64,000 bases of DNA, taken from assembly GCA_963815655.1 (NCBI GenBank), contig CAWFHK010000001.1, positions 3,100,001 through 3,164,000 on the forward strand, written 5' to 3'. Origin of the DNA: JAWOLE01 sp963815655 (GTDB lineage Bacteria; Acidobacteriota; Thermoanaerobaculia; UBA5066; Gp7-AA6). A model generated the notes under the pieces. That model was not told the origin of the DNA and ran no database searches. It saw only the letters and a list, made by a program, of their open reading frames with translations. Below, in pieces: positions 15,623 to 24,195 of the stretch (positions are counted from its first letter, which is position 1; each line of letters begins with the position of its first letter). The translations under genes were made by a program, and so were the position numbers.

Positions 15623-16291
15623 TCACCGGCGCCGAGCGGTCTTCTCCGCGGGGAAGCGCGACGCGAGCCAGGATTCGACCTCCTCGGGGTGGTAGCCGAA
15701 AGGGCCGGGCTTGCCCTTGTAGAGGATCACGCCGTTCTCATCCAGGATGTAGAAGCGCTCGGGCCATCCGGCGTAGGCGGCGTTGGCCGGGTTCCCCATG
15801 CCGTCCACGGCGAGCGGGACGCGGTAGGAGAAGCGCTTGACGAAGTCGTTGGCGATCGCGACGCGCTGCAAGAGCGTCTTGGGCTGCGGGTAGCAGACGC
15901 TCTCCTTCTCGTTCGAGTCCATCTGCCATTCGTCCAGCGGATGGGCTTCCTTGATGTACACGGTCAGGAAGCCCACGCGGTCCCGGTACCGCTCGTACAT
16001 CTTCTCCACGCGCCCGACCGAGCGCCGGAAGGGGGGTCAGGTATAGCTGCCGAAGACGAGGATGAGGGGCCGGCCGCCGAGACTCTCGGAGAGGCGAACC
16101 GGGGTCTTGCCGTCCAACGAGACGAGAGAGACGTCCGGGGCGCGGTCGCCGACTCTGAGGCTGCCTTCCTCCCTCTGGTCGTACCGCAGCATGCCGATGA
16201 CGTTGCGCGGCCCGAACTTCCAGGCGATGACGCCGACAACGCCGGCGAGAAGGAGACCCGCGATCAACAGAATCCTCTTGAACAGCCGCAT
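15623..16291 (-). CDS. Selenocysteine-containing deiodinase-like thioredoxin-fold protein
   Basis: I join two pieces that share one frame and are separated by a single TGA (16037-16039), giving 222 residues with selenocysteine at position 85. The N-terminus is a membrane anchor (MRLFKRILLIAGLLLAGVVG), followed by a peroxiredoxin-like start (VGDRAPDVSLVSLDG). The redox centre is LVFGSYT-Sec-PPFRRS, matching the FGSCT-Sec-PPF centre of iodothyronine deiodinases; then come VYIKEAHPLDEW and YAGWPERFYILDENGVILYKG, also typical of the deiodinase family. No stop other than the TGA interrupts the frame, and a SECIS-like hairpin follows it. Bacterial members probably act as thiol/selenol oxidoreductases rather than on thyroid hormone. 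No sel genes are in this window. Confidence 0.85.
16001..16039 (-). promoter_or_regulatory. Bacterial SECIS-like hairpin after the in-frame UGA
   Basis: Reading the minus strand, the UGA is followed by 17 bases and then a GGUC loop. The stem has 11 pairs counted from the loop: C16020-G16015, U16021-G16014, C16022-G16013, G16023-C16012, C16024-G16011, G16025-C16010, a bulged G16009, G16026-U16008, C16027-G16007, C16028-G16006, U16029-A16005 and U16030-G16004. The distance and the GGUC loop are close to the E. coli fdhF SECIS, which has a GGUCU loop 18 bases after its UGA. Confidence 0.75.
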
Positions 16292-16365
16292 CGGCGCCCT
16301 TGCCGCAATCCTACCAGCGGCTTCACGATTGACCGGGCAAGCTTCGTGCTAAGGCTCTCGCGGAC

Positions 16366-17649
16366 ATGAAGAACGCCCCCGGGAAGAAAACGCCGCCACG
16401 GCCGGGACTCGCGCGACGCTTCCTGTCGGTCCTCGGCCCGGGAGTCATCACGGGGGCCGCCGACGACGACCCTTCCGGCATCGCGACGTACTCGATCGCC
16501 GGGGCGCGGCTGGGGACGGCGCTCCTCTGGACGGCGTGGCTGACCTGGCCCCTCATGGCGGCCGTCCAGATGATGTGCGCGCGCATCGGAATGGTCACGG
16601 GCCGGGGGCTCGCCGGCGCGCTCTCGAAGAAGTTCCCCCGGTGGAGCCTGGTCCTGGTCGCGATCGCGCTGCTGGCCGCCAACGCGATCAACATCGGCGC
16701 GGACCTCGCCGGTATGGCGGACGCGGCCGAGATGCTTACCGGGATCGACTCACACTCTTTCGTCGTCCTCTTCGGCGTCGGGATCGCGTGGGCGACGATC
16801 CGCCTCCCCTATTACCTGATCGCCCGGACGCTCAAGTGGCTCGCGCTCGTTCTCTTCGCCTACGTCCTCACGGCGATCGAGATCGGGCCCGAGTGGAGGA
16901 GCGTCCTCCGCGACGCCTTCGTCCCCGCGATCCCCCACGGCCGGGAAGCCTGGGAGACTCTCGTCGCGATCCTCGGCACGACGATCTCTCCGTACCTCTT
17001 CTTCTGGCAGGCCTCGCAGGAGGTCGAGGAGGAGAAGGCCATGGGGCGCCAGATGCTCCGCCGCCGGGAGCGCGCGACGACGCGGGAGATCAGCGACCGC
17101 CAGCTCGACATCGGCACCGGCACGTTCTTCTCCAACTTCGTGATGTTCTTCATCATCCTGACGACCGCGCTGACGCTCCACCGTCATGGCGTGACGCAGG
17201 TCGAGACCTCACGCCAGGTCGCCGCCGCGTTGAGGCCCCTGGCCGGCCGGTTCGCCGGGCTGCTCTACACGGTCGGATTGATCGGCGTCGGGCTTCTGGC
17301 GATCCCGACGCTCTCCGGCTCGGCCGCGTACGCCTTCGCGGAGACCTTCGGCTGGCGCCAGGGGCTCGACGAGAAGTTCCGCGGCGCGCGCGCCTTCTAC
17401 GGCGTCGTCCTCCTTTCGACGGCGGCGGGGATCGCCCTCGATTTCCTCAACGTCAACCCGGTCAGGGCCCTCTACTGGAGCGCCGTCGTCAACGGCCTGC
17501 TCGCCCCGTTCCTGCTCGTCGGCATCCTCGTCCTGGCCTCGAGCCGCGCGGTGATGAAAGGGCAGCCCAGTTCCCTGCTCAATCGCGCGGCCGTGGCCCT
17601 GATCGCGCTCGTGATGTTCGCCGCCGCCGCCGGCATGCTCCTCCTCTGA
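16366..17649 (+). CDS. Nramp-related divalent metal transporter
   Basis: 427 residues with 11-12 hydrophobic segments. The first helix has GPGVITGAADDDPSGIATYS, where true Nramps have DPGN. Helix 6 reads TTISPYLFFWQASQEVEEE, without the MPH metal-binding triplet of Mn/Fe Nramps. Both features place it among Nramp-related transporters such as the NrmT group, some of which carry Mg2+. Substrate therefore uncertain. It stands alone, divergent from the selenoprotein gene with 74 bases between. Confidence 0.88.
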   Translation: MKNAPGKKTPPRPGLARRFLSVLGPGVITGAADDDPSGIATYSIAGARLGTALLWTAWLTWPLMAAVQMMCARIGMVTGRGLAGALSKKFPRWSLVLVAIALLAANAINIGADLAGMADAAEMLTGIDSHSFVVLFGVGIAWATIRLPYYLIARTLKWLALVLFAYVLTAIEIGPEWRSVLRDAFVPAIPHGREAWETLVAILGTTISPYLFFWQASQEVEEEKAMGRQMLRRRERATTREISDRQLDIGTGTFFSNFVMFFIILTTALTLHRHGVTQVETSRQVAAALRPLAGRFAGLLYTVGLIGVGLLAIPTLSGSAAYAFAETFGWRQGLDEKFRGARAFYGVVLLSTAAGIALDFLNVNPVRALYWSAVVNGLLAPFLLVGILVLASSRAVMKGQPSSLLNRAAVALIALVMFAAAAGMLLL

Positions 17650-17660
17650 GGACCGGGGCC

Positions 17661-17739
17661 GTAAGACGTTAGTCGTAAGACGAGAAAACGAAGAAAGACC
17701 AGGGCCACGATTCACGTTTCGCGACTTACGACTTACGAT
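17661..17739. repeat. Heptamer repeat, inverted arms (GTCGTAA type)
   Basis: The left arm 17661-17682 carries GTAAGAC/GTCGTAA units and the right arm 17721-17739 carries the reverse complement (CGACTTACGACTTACG), so the spacer can fold back. It fills most of the gap between the Nramp-like gene and the response regulator. Confidence 0.7.
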
Positions 17740-17745
17740 TCCCTC

Positions 17746-18411
17746 GTGAGGGCACTCGTTCTGGAAGACGACCTGCGGCTGCGGTCGCTCGTCGTGCGGA
17801 CGCTGACGCGGACGGGGCTCGCCTGCGACGAGGCGTCGCGCATCGAGGAGGCCGAGGAGCTGCTGGGACTCCACGACTACGACCTGCTCGTGCTCGACCG
17901 CCGGCTCCCGGACGGGGACGGCCTGGACGTCTGCCGCCGCGCGCGGAAGAACGGGTTCGCCAACTCGGTCCTGGTCCTGACGGCTCGGGACGATCCCGAG
18001 TCCACGGTCGAAGGACTCTCCGAAGGCGCCGACGATTACCTGGGAAAGCCCTTCGACCTCTCGGTCCTCGCCGCGCGGGCGCGCGCGCTCCTGCGCCGCA
18101 ACGAGCGCCGGCCTCCGCAGGAACTGAAGTGCGGGAACCTGAGACTCGACCCCGCGCGCCGTCTCGCGTGGCGCGACGCGGCTCTCCTCGAACTGACGGC
18201 GCGGGAATTCGCGATCCTGGAGACCCTGCTCCGGCGGCCCGAGGGCGTGACCTCGCGCGAAGAGATCCTCGAGGAGGCCTGGGGCGAGCGGGAGGAGCCG
18301 ATGTCCAACACGATCGACGTCCTGATCGGACGCCTGCGGCGAAAGATCGATTCCCCCGGCCGGCCCTCCCGCATCGAGACGGTCCGAGGCATGGGCTACC
18401 GGCTGCGATGA
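17746..18411 (+). CDS. OmpR/PhoB-family response regulator
   Basis: 221 residues from a GTG start. The receiver domain has the acidic pocket VLEDDLRLR, the phospho-acceptor Asp in DLLVLDRRLPDGDG and the conserved Lys in DDYLGKPFDL. The C-terminal winged helix shows LTAREFAILETLLRRPEGV...SREEILEEAWG and NTIDVLIGRLRRKI...RIETVRGMGYRL. Its stop overlaps the kinase start as ATGA, so regulator and sensor are coupled. Confidence 0.95.
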   Translation: MRALVLEDDLRLRSLVVRTLTRTGLACDEASRIEEAEELLGLHDYDLLVLDRRLPDGDGLDVCRRARKNGFANSVLVLTARDDPESTVEGLSEGADDYLGKPFDLSVLAARARALLRRNERRPPQELKCGNLRLDPARRLAWRDAALLELTAREFAILETLLRRPEGVTSREEILEEAWGEREEPMSNTIDVLIGRLRRKIDSPGRPSRIETVRGMGYRLR

Positions 18412-19910
18412 AGCTCTTCGGCGCAGGCGAAGGGTCGCGGGGCGGCCCGCTCGGGTTCCTCCACCTCGAAAAGGCCCGCGCCCGCCTGGCGCTCTCAGGC
18501 GCTCTGCTTTCCGCGCTCTTCCTCGGCCTGCTCGCCCTGGGGGCCCGGACCCTGATCCGCGAGAAGACCTTCAACGACATCGACGAGGAGCTCGACACGC
18601 TGGCCGTGGCCCTGGGCTCGAGTTTCGAGCTCGAGGGTCTCGTCGAATCCAAGCGCGACACTCTGAGGGCCGGGCTCGAGGCCAACGCCTTCGAGTTCCG
18701 GCTGGCCAACCACTCGGCCATCCTGTTCCGCGGGGACGTTCCCATCGCGGCCTCCGGCAACCTCTTGAAGCAGGCGCTGCCGGGGGGCATCGTGCCCTAC
18801 AAGGACCGTCCCGAGGTCCCCTTCACGGCCGTCGAGCCGTACAGCGGGCAGGGGCGCGTGTGCCGCTTCCTCGTCACCCACCTCCAGCAGAAGGCCAAAG
18901 GCGCAACGCTCGTCCTCTTTCGCTGGATCGGACCGAACCTGCGCACGCTCGGGCGCCTGGACCGCGCGCTGATCGGCTTCGTGATCCTGGGATTCCTCGG
19001 GACCGCGGCGATCCTCGCCGGCGTCGTTTCCCGCGCCTTGAAGCCGGTCGAGGAAGTGACGAGCCTCGCCGAGAGGGTCGAAGCGACGGACCTCTCCGAA
19101 CGGGTGCGCGTTCCCAAGCGCGGCGAGGAATTCCGCCGGCTCGCCGCCGTCATCAACTCCCTGCTCGAGCGGCTGGAGCGCGCGTTCCGCGCCCAGAAGC
19201 GCCTGATCGCCGACGCGGCGCACGAGTTGAAGACTCCGACCGCCGTTCTCGTCGGCGAGGCGCAGGAGGCGCTCCGGCCGGACGCCTCGCCCGAGGAGCG
19301 GCGCGACTCGCTTCAAACGATCGAGCGGGTCTCCCGCGGCCTCGCGCGCGAGGTGGACAGCCTGCTCCACCTGGCGCGCGGCGACGGCGCCCTTCCCGCG
19401 CGCCGGGACGCGGCCGATCTGGCGGCGATCGCGGCGGAGGCCGTGGACACGACCGAGCCGATCGGAGCGGCCCGCCGCGTCCGGTGCCTCTTCACGCACG
19501 ACGGCCCGGCCTGGGTCTCGGGCGACCGCGAGGGCCTCCTGCGGCTGGCTTCGAACCTCGTTTCCAACGCCGTCCTCTACACCGAGCCCGGCACGACGGT
19601 CGAGGTCGAGGTGGGCGCGGGCGCCGGGGAAGCCTGGCTGGAAGTCCGCGACCGCGGCCCGGGGATCGCTCCCGAGGAGCGCTCGCGGGTTTTCGAACGT
19701 TTCGTGCGCCTCGCGCCCGCCCGCGCGCGCCATCCCGAGGGGTCCGGACTCGGGCTGGCAATCGTCGATCAGGTCGCCAGCGCCCACCACGGCCGCGTGG
19801 AGATCGCCGAGCGCCCGGGCGGTGGAACGATTTTCCGCGCGGTCCTCCCCCTCGGGCGTGCGGGCGAGAGCGCGGAGTCAGGAGCGCGGGGCCCGGGCAA
19901 CAGTTCGTGA
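18408..19910 (+). CDS. Sensor histidine kinase (HAMP-HisKA-HATPase)
   Basis: 500 residues. One transmembrane segment (LALSGALLSALFLGLLALG), a periplasmic sensor of about 135 residues, a second segment (GFVILGFLGTAAILAGVV), HAMP, then the H-box LIADAAHELKTPTAVL, the N-box LRLASNLVSNAVLYT, the G1 box VRDRGPGIAPEERSRVFERF and the G2 box GSGLGLAIVDQVASAH. The ATG overlaps the regulator stop. The stimulus is unknown. Confidence 0.95.
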   Translation: MKLFGAGEGSRGGPLGFLHLEKARARLALSGALLSALFLGLLALGARTLIREKTFNDIDEELDTLAVALGSSFELEGLVESKRDTLRAGLEANAFEFRLANHSAILFRGDVPIAASGNLLKQALPGGIVPYKDRPEVPFTAVEPYSGQGRVCRFLVTHLQQKAKGATLVLFRWIGPNLRTLGRLDRALIGFVILGFLGTAAILAGVVSRALKPVEEVTSLAERVEATDLSERVRVPKRGEEFRRLAAVINSLLERLERAFRAQKRLIADAAHELKTPTAVLVGEAQEALRPDASPEERRDSLQTIERVSRGLAREVDSLLHLARGDGALPARRDAADLAAIAAEAVDTTEPIGAARRVRCLFTHDGPAWVSGDREGLLRLASNLVSNAVLYTEPGTTVEVEVGAGAGEAWLEVRDRGPGIAPEERSRVFERFVRLAPARARHPEGSGLGLAIVDQVASAHHGRVEIAERPGGGTIFRAVLPLGRAGESAESGARGPGNSS

Positions 19911-19939
19911 CCCTCGATCCCCGGATCGTCTCCCCTGGC

Positions 19940-20179
19940 TAGCCCGGATAATTCACGAACGACTCCGGCCGTCCCGCGGATCTTTTCCGCCGGAGACTTC
20001 GTCAGGCCTCCTCTGCGATGCCCCCGGCATCGCCGTCGTCGGCCTTCCTCGTCCCGACGAAAAATCTCTCGCGGGAACAAGGTGTACCAGGGCAAGAACG
20101 GGGTCTCGGCGCAGCAACCCGCTTATCTCGCAATGAGATGCACGTGTTTCGGCCGGGTGTCCGTGAATTATCCGGGCTA
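19940..20179. mobile_element. MITE-like element with terminal inverted repeats
   Basis: 240 bases bounded by a perfect 18-base inverted repeat starting TAGCCCGGATAATTCACG; similarity continues to about 30 bases at each end. The interior has no coding frame. The TAGCCCGGAT termini resemble IS1380-type ends, so this could be a non-autonomous derivative. Flanks share GGC only, so the target duplication is unclear. The right end supplies the TAG stop of the gene at 20177-20536. Confidence 0.72.
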
Positions 20180-20536
20180 AGGCTCGTGGTTGAGAAGCGG
20201 AGTCGCGGCGGGCGTTGGAGCCGGTGTCTTCTGGGCGACCCCCTCCCCGACGCTCACCGAGGTCGCGAAGTGCTTGCCGTCCTTGTTGAGATAGCGCAGC
20301 GTGACGCTCGCGCCGGCCTTGAGCTGGCCTCCGACGACCGTCGTCGCGGTGGTCCAGACGAGGGTCGTGCTCTTGCCCGCGGCGTTGCGGACCACGAAGA
20401 CCTTGCGGCCTTCGTCCACGCTCGCGATCGTGCCGGACAAGGCGTATCCGTGGATCTTGGCCCTGCTGGGAGAGTCGGCGGAAAGAGGCGCCGCCAGTGC
20501 CACGGCCAGAAGGGAAACGATCCCGATCCTGCTCAT
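20177..20536 (-). CDS. Small secreted beta-rich protein
   Basis: 119 residues, signal peptide MSRIGIVSLLAVALAAPLSADSPSRA. The mature domain (GYALSGTIASVDEGRKVFVVRNAAGKSTTLVWTT...VTLRYLNKDGKHFATSVSV) looks like the small OB-like beta barrels of DUF5666-type proteins, followed by a Pro/Thr tail. AAGGAGAGG stands before the ATG. The stop codon is the first three bases of the inverted repeat of the adjacent element, so the original C-terminus may have been longer. Confidence 0.65.
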   Translation of the reverse strand: MSRIGIVSLLAVALAAPLSADSPSRAKIHGYALSGTIASVDEGRKVFVVRNAAGKSTTLVWTTATTVVGGQLKAGASVTLRYLNKDGKHFATSVSVGEGVAQKTPAPTPAATPLLNHEP

Positions 20537-20596
20537 GGAGTCCTCTCCTTCTCGCCAACGATACGGCGCCGCGAGTGAACGGAAGGTGAACAAAAG

Positions 20597-20715
20597 CAGG
20601 TGTCAGGTGGTAGGTGCCAGGTGTCAGGGACCGGAGCCGGATGGCCCTCAACCTGAAACCTGACACCCGACACCTGACACCTGCATTTGAACCTGACACC
20701 TACAACCCTGACACC
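20597..20715. repeat. Heptamer repeat, inverted arms (CAGGTGT type)
   Basis: The left arm (20597-20628) has CAGGTGT-related units; from 20650 to 20715 the reverse complement ACACCTG-type units recur (CCTGACACC several times). The spacer can form a long hairpin. It separates two minus-strand genes. Confidence 0.7.
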
Positions 20716-21756
20716 TCAACCCTTTCTCGGTTCGAGGTAGGCGTCCCCCTCCGCCAGAAGTCCTTGCGCGAGCGTCCGATAGATCTCCACCGCCTCCTCG
20801 ATCTCCGACAGGGCCACCTTCTCCTCGGCCGTGTGCGCGTCCAGGATCGACCCCGGCCCGACCAGGATCGGCTCTCCCCAGGCCCGAAGGAGCGGCAGAT
20901 CGCAGGCGAACGAGACGATCTCCGCCGCGGGGTGCCCCCTGGGAACCCGGAAGAGGATCGGGTCGGAACGGTAGGCGACCTCGAGATCCACACGCCCGGA
21001 AGCGGAGGGGCGGATCCTCGAGAGCAGGGCCTCGACCGGCTCTCCCGTGCGAAAGAGGATCTCCGCCCGGGCGGTGTCGGCGATGACGTTGGGCGCCGAA
21101 CCCGCCTCGAGGACGCCGATGTTCATCGTCCCGTCGCCGAAGACCGGATGGCCGGGCAATTCCGCGGCGCGCAGATCGGCCAGGAAGTCGAGCATCGGCA
21201 GGACCGCGGAGCGGCCGGTTCCGGGCATCGAAGAGTGCCCCGCGACCCCACGGGACACCGCGCGAATCCGCAGGCACCCTTTCGATCCGGCGACGAAGCG
21301 GTTCTCCGTGGGCTCTCCGCAGATCAGATACCGGCTCCCGCGCGGCTCGAGGTTCGCGGCGAGCGCCCCATCGGAGCCCCGTTCCTCTCCCACGAGCAGG
21401 AGCAGGCCCACGGCCGCGCCCTCCGCGGCGAGGTCCTCGAACGCCACCACCTGCGCGGCGAGGCTCCCCTTGGCGTCGCAGGCCCCCCGGGCGATCAGGA
21501 CTCCCCCTTCACGCCGGGGCGGAAAAAACGGCGGCACGGTGTCCGCGTGGGTCATGAAGACGACGTCCGTGAGGCCCCTGCGGATGAAGAGGTTGCGCCG
21601 GCCGGCGGAGACCCTGTGCGTCTCGACGGTCAGGCCGCTCGCCTGGAAGCGCTCCTCGAAGAAATCGAGCACCGGCCTTTCCGCGCCCGTGATCGAGGGA
21701 ATCGCGACCAGCTCCTCGAGGAGATCACAGGCGCGCGCTCCCGCCGGGGACTTCAC
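20716..21756 (-). CDS. M20 family metallopeptidase / ArgE-DapE-like deacylase
   Basis: 346 residues. The M20 metal site is visible: HADTVPP, ARGACDAKGSLAAQV, GEERGSDGA (catalytic and bridging glutamates) and YLICGEPTEN. The dimerisation domain follows from about residue 170 (SRGVAGHSSMPGTGRSA). The last His/Glu region is GPGSILDAHTAEEKV. Family members remove acyl groups from amino acids such as N-acetylornithine, N-acetyl-lysine or N-succinyl-diaminopimelate; substrate not certain. The GTG start is supported by GGAGGAG six bases upstream. Confidence 0.88.
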   Translation of the reverse strand: MKSPAGARACDLLEELVAIPSITGAERPVLDFFEERFQASGLTVETHRVSAGRRNLFIRRGLTDVVFMTHADTVPPFFPPRREGGVLIARGACDAKGSLAAQVVAFEDLAAEGAAVGLLLLVGEERGSDGALAANLEPRGSRYLICGEPTENRFVAGSKGCLRIRAVSRGVAGHSSMPGTGRSAVLPMLDFLADLRAAELPGHPVFGDGTMNIGVLEAGSAPNVIADTARAEILFRTGEPVEALLSRIRPSASGRVDLEVAYRSDPILFRVPRGHPAAEIVSFACDLPLLRAWGEPILVGPGSILDAHTAEEKVALSEIEEAVEIYRTLAQGLLAEGDAYLEPRKG

Positions 21757-21810
21757 CGGGACTCCTCCGGTCCGCGTGAGAGAGCCACGAAACGATCATA
21801 GACTGACGGC

Positions 21811-23523
21811 ATGAAAAAGCTCGTTGTTCTCGGTCTCGCTCTCTGCCTCTGCGCCGCCGCGCCGGCCGCGAAGAAGTCGGCCTCCTACGACATTCTGTTC
21901 GTCAACGCCCGCGTCGTGGACGGGACCGGCGCCCCCTGGTTCGCCGCGGACGTCGGCGTGCGCGGCGGAACAATCGCGGCGGTCGGGAAGCTCTCTCCCG
22001 CGGCGGCGAAACGCGCGATCGACGCCTCGGGCCTCGTCGTCGCCCCGGGGTTCATCGACCTGCTCGGGCAGTCCGAGTACAACGTCCTCGTCGACGGCCG
22101 CGCGGCCTCCAAGATCACGCAGGGCATCACGACGGAAGTCACGGGCGAAGGGGACTCGATCGCGCCGATCGACGACCGGGTCATCGCCGAGAACGCGGAC
22201 CTGTACAAGAAGTACGGCGTGCGCCCCGACTGGCGCACGCTCGACCAGTACTTCGCGACCCTCGAGCGGCGCGGGACCGCCATCAACCTCGGCACGTTCA
22301 TCGGCTCGGGCGGGCTGCGCGCGATGGTCGTCGGCCGCGAGAACCGGCCGGCCACGCCGGCGGAGATGGCGCGCATGGAGGCGATGCTCGATCAGGCGAT
22401 GCGCGAGGGCGCGCTCGGCGTCTCCTCCTCGCTCCAGTACATCCCCAATATCTACTCCTCGACGGACGAGCTGATCGCGCTCGCGAAGGTCGCCGCGCGC
22501 TACGGCGGCGCGTACTTCACGCACCAGCGCTCGGAGTCGGACCGGCTGACCTCCTCGCTCGACGAGGTCTTCCGCATCGCGAAGGAGGCGAAGGTCCGCA
22601 CCCAGATCTGGCACTTGAAGACCGCATACAAACCGAATTTCGGCCGGATGCCCGAGATCCTGAACAGGATCGAGGACGCCCGGGCCGAGGGCATTGACGT
22701 CGCGGCCAACATGTATCCATGGAGCCGCGGCTCGAACGGCCTCGACGCCTGCCTGCCGCCGTGGGTGCGGGAGGGAGGACGCGAGGCACTGCTCAAGCGC
22801 CTTTCCGACCCGGCGACCCGCGAGCGCGTCAAGGCCGACATGGCCAGGGAAGGGGCGGACTGGGAGAATCAGTACCTGGGCTCCGGCGGCGCCGAAGGCG
22901 TCATGGTCGCCGAGGTCCTCGACCCGAAATTGAAGCCCTACGAGGGGAAGACCATCGCGTCCATCGCCGCCCAGGAGAAGAAAGATCCCCGCGACGTCGT
23001 CATCGACATCGTCATCGCCGACCGCGCCAACGCCTCCTGCATCGTCTCGATGGCGGACGAGAAGGACGTGCGGACGGCGCTCGCGAGCCCGATCGTCTCC
23101 TTCGGAACCGACTCCCCCGCCAAGGCGACCGACGGTCCTCTCTCGCACGAGACCTCGCACCCGCGAGGCTGGGGCTCGGCCGCACGCATCCTCGGCCACT
23201 ACGTCCGCGATGAGAAGCTCGAGAGACTCGAGGAGGCTGTGAGAAAGATGACCTCCTTCGCCGCCGAAGCCGCGGGACTGTCCGACCGGGGCCTCGTCAA
23301 GCCCGGCTTTGCCGCCGACCTCGCCGTCTTCGATCCCGCGACCGTCCGCTCGCTCGCGACCTTCGAGACCCCTAACCGCTACAGCGAAGGGTTCCGCTAC
23401 GTCTCCGTCAACGGCGTCCTCGTCGTGGACGACGGCAAGATCACCGGCAAGACGCCCGGCCGCGCTCTGCGGGGCCCGGGCTACAGGATGAGTCCAAAGT
23501 CCAAGGTCCAAAGTCCAAAGTAG
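21811..23523 (+). CDS. Amidohydrolase, N-acyl-D-amino-acid deacylase family
   Basis: 570 residues with a signal peptide (MKKLVVLGLALCLCAAAPA). The fold is shown by VNARVVDGTGAPWFAADVGVRGG, APGFIDLLGQSEYN, GTFIGSGGLRAMV, GALGVSSSLQYIPN, YFTHQRSESDR, IWHLKTAY and the C-terminal LVKPGFAADLAVFDP. The HxH pair normally following GFID is absent (LGQ here). The last ten residues (SPKSKVQSPK) are written by a heptamer repeat that has entered the 3' end of the gene. Confidence 0.88.
   Translation: MKKLVVLGLALCLCAAAPAAKKSASYDILFVNARVVDGTGAPWFAADVGVRGGTIAAVGKLSPAAAKRAIDASGLVVAPGFIDLLGQSEYNVLVDGRAASKITQGITTEVTGEGDSIAPIDDRVIAENADLYKKYGVRPDWRTLDQYFATLERRGTAINLGTFIGSGGLRAMVVGRENRPATPAEMARMEAMLDQAMREGALGVSSSLQYIPNIYSSTDELIALAKVAARYGGAYFTHQRSESDRLTSSLDEVFRIAKEAKVRTQIWHLKTAYKPNFGRMPEILNRIEDARAEGIDVAANMYPWSRGSNGLDACLPPWVREGGREALLKRLSDPATRERVKADMAREGADWENQYLGSGGAEGVMVAEVLDPKLKPYEGKTIASIAAQEKKDPRDVVIDIVIADRANASCIVSMADEKDVRTALASPIVSFGTDSPAKATDGPLSHETSHPRGWGSAARILGHYVRDEKLERLEEAVRKMTSFAAEAAGLSDRGLVKPGFAADLAVFDPATVRSLATFETPNRYSEGFRYVSVNGVLVVDDGKITGKTPGRALRGPGYRMSPKSKVQSPK
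23491..23521. repeat. Heptamer repeat inside a gene 3' end (TCCAAAG type)
   Basis: Four successive units of TCCAAAG or TCCAAGG. They form the last codons of the amidohydrolase gene and end at its TAG. Related units occur at 54935-54966 and 57411-57427. Confidence 0.75.
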
Positions 23524-23550
23524 CCTTCCAGACGCTCCCCAGGCGGCCTC

Positions 23551-24177
23551 ATGATCGACCTCTCCTCGCTTTTCGGGCAGATCGACATCTATCTCTTCGA
23601 CCAGATCCTGCGCGAAAGAATCGCGGCCGGAATGAGCGTCTTCGACGCCGGATGCGGCCGAGGGCGCAACCTCGTCTTTTTCCTCGGCCAGGGGTACGAC
23701 GTCCGCGCGGTCGACCCGGACTCGGCCGCGATCGACGCCGTTCGGGCCCTCGCCGGCCGGCTCGCCCCCGGGCTTCCCGCCTCGAATTTCCGGGCGGAGA
23801 GCGTCGAGTCGAGCGGCTTTCCCGACGGCTGCGCCGACGTCGTCGTGAGCAGCGCCGTGCTCCACTTCGCCCGGGACGAGACTCAGTTTCGCGCGATGCT
23901 GCTGGGAAGCTGGCGCCTTCTGAAACCGGGCGGGCTCTTCTTCTGCAGGCTCGCGTCGTCCATCGGCATGGAGCACCGCGTCTCTCCGCTCGGCGGACGG
24001 CGCTTTCTCCTGCCCGACGGCACCGAGCGCTTCCTCGTCGACGAGGCGTACCTGCTTGCCCTGAGCGAGGAGCTCGGCGGCCGCCTCCTCGATCCGCTGA
24101 AGACGACGGTCGTTCAGGATCGCCGGTGCATGACGACCTGGGTGCTCAGACGGAGCCCGCCTCTTCCGGCTGATTGA
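23551..24177 (+). CDS. Class I SAM-dependent methyltransferase
   Basis: 208 residues. Motif I is MSVFDAGCGRGRNLVFFL, motif II VRAVDPDSAAIDAV, and motif IV the region GCADVVVSSAVLHFARD, followed by LKPGGLFFCRLAS. This is a Methyltransf_11/25 type fold with no accessory domain. The target is unknown. It starts 27 bases after the amidohydrolase and may be co-transcribed with it. Confidence 0.87.
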   Translation: MIDLSSLFGQIDIYLFDQILRERIAAGMSVFDAGCGRGRNLVFFLGQGYDVRAVDPDSAAIDAVRALAGRLAPGLPASNFRAESVESSGFPDGCADVVVSSAVLHFARDETQFRAMLLGSWRLLKPGGLFFCRLASSIGMEHRVSPLGGRRFLLPDGTERFLVDEAYLLALSEELGGRLLDPLKTTVVQDRRCMTTWVLRRSPPLPAD

Positions 24178-24195
24178 CGCGATCCGCGAGTCCCG

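Noticed and set aside
15623..16009. Independent short thioredoxin-like gene starting at GTG 16009
   Set aside because: The upstream piece is in the same frame, supplies the missing half of the redox motif and is separated only by one UGA followed by a SECIS-like hairpin.
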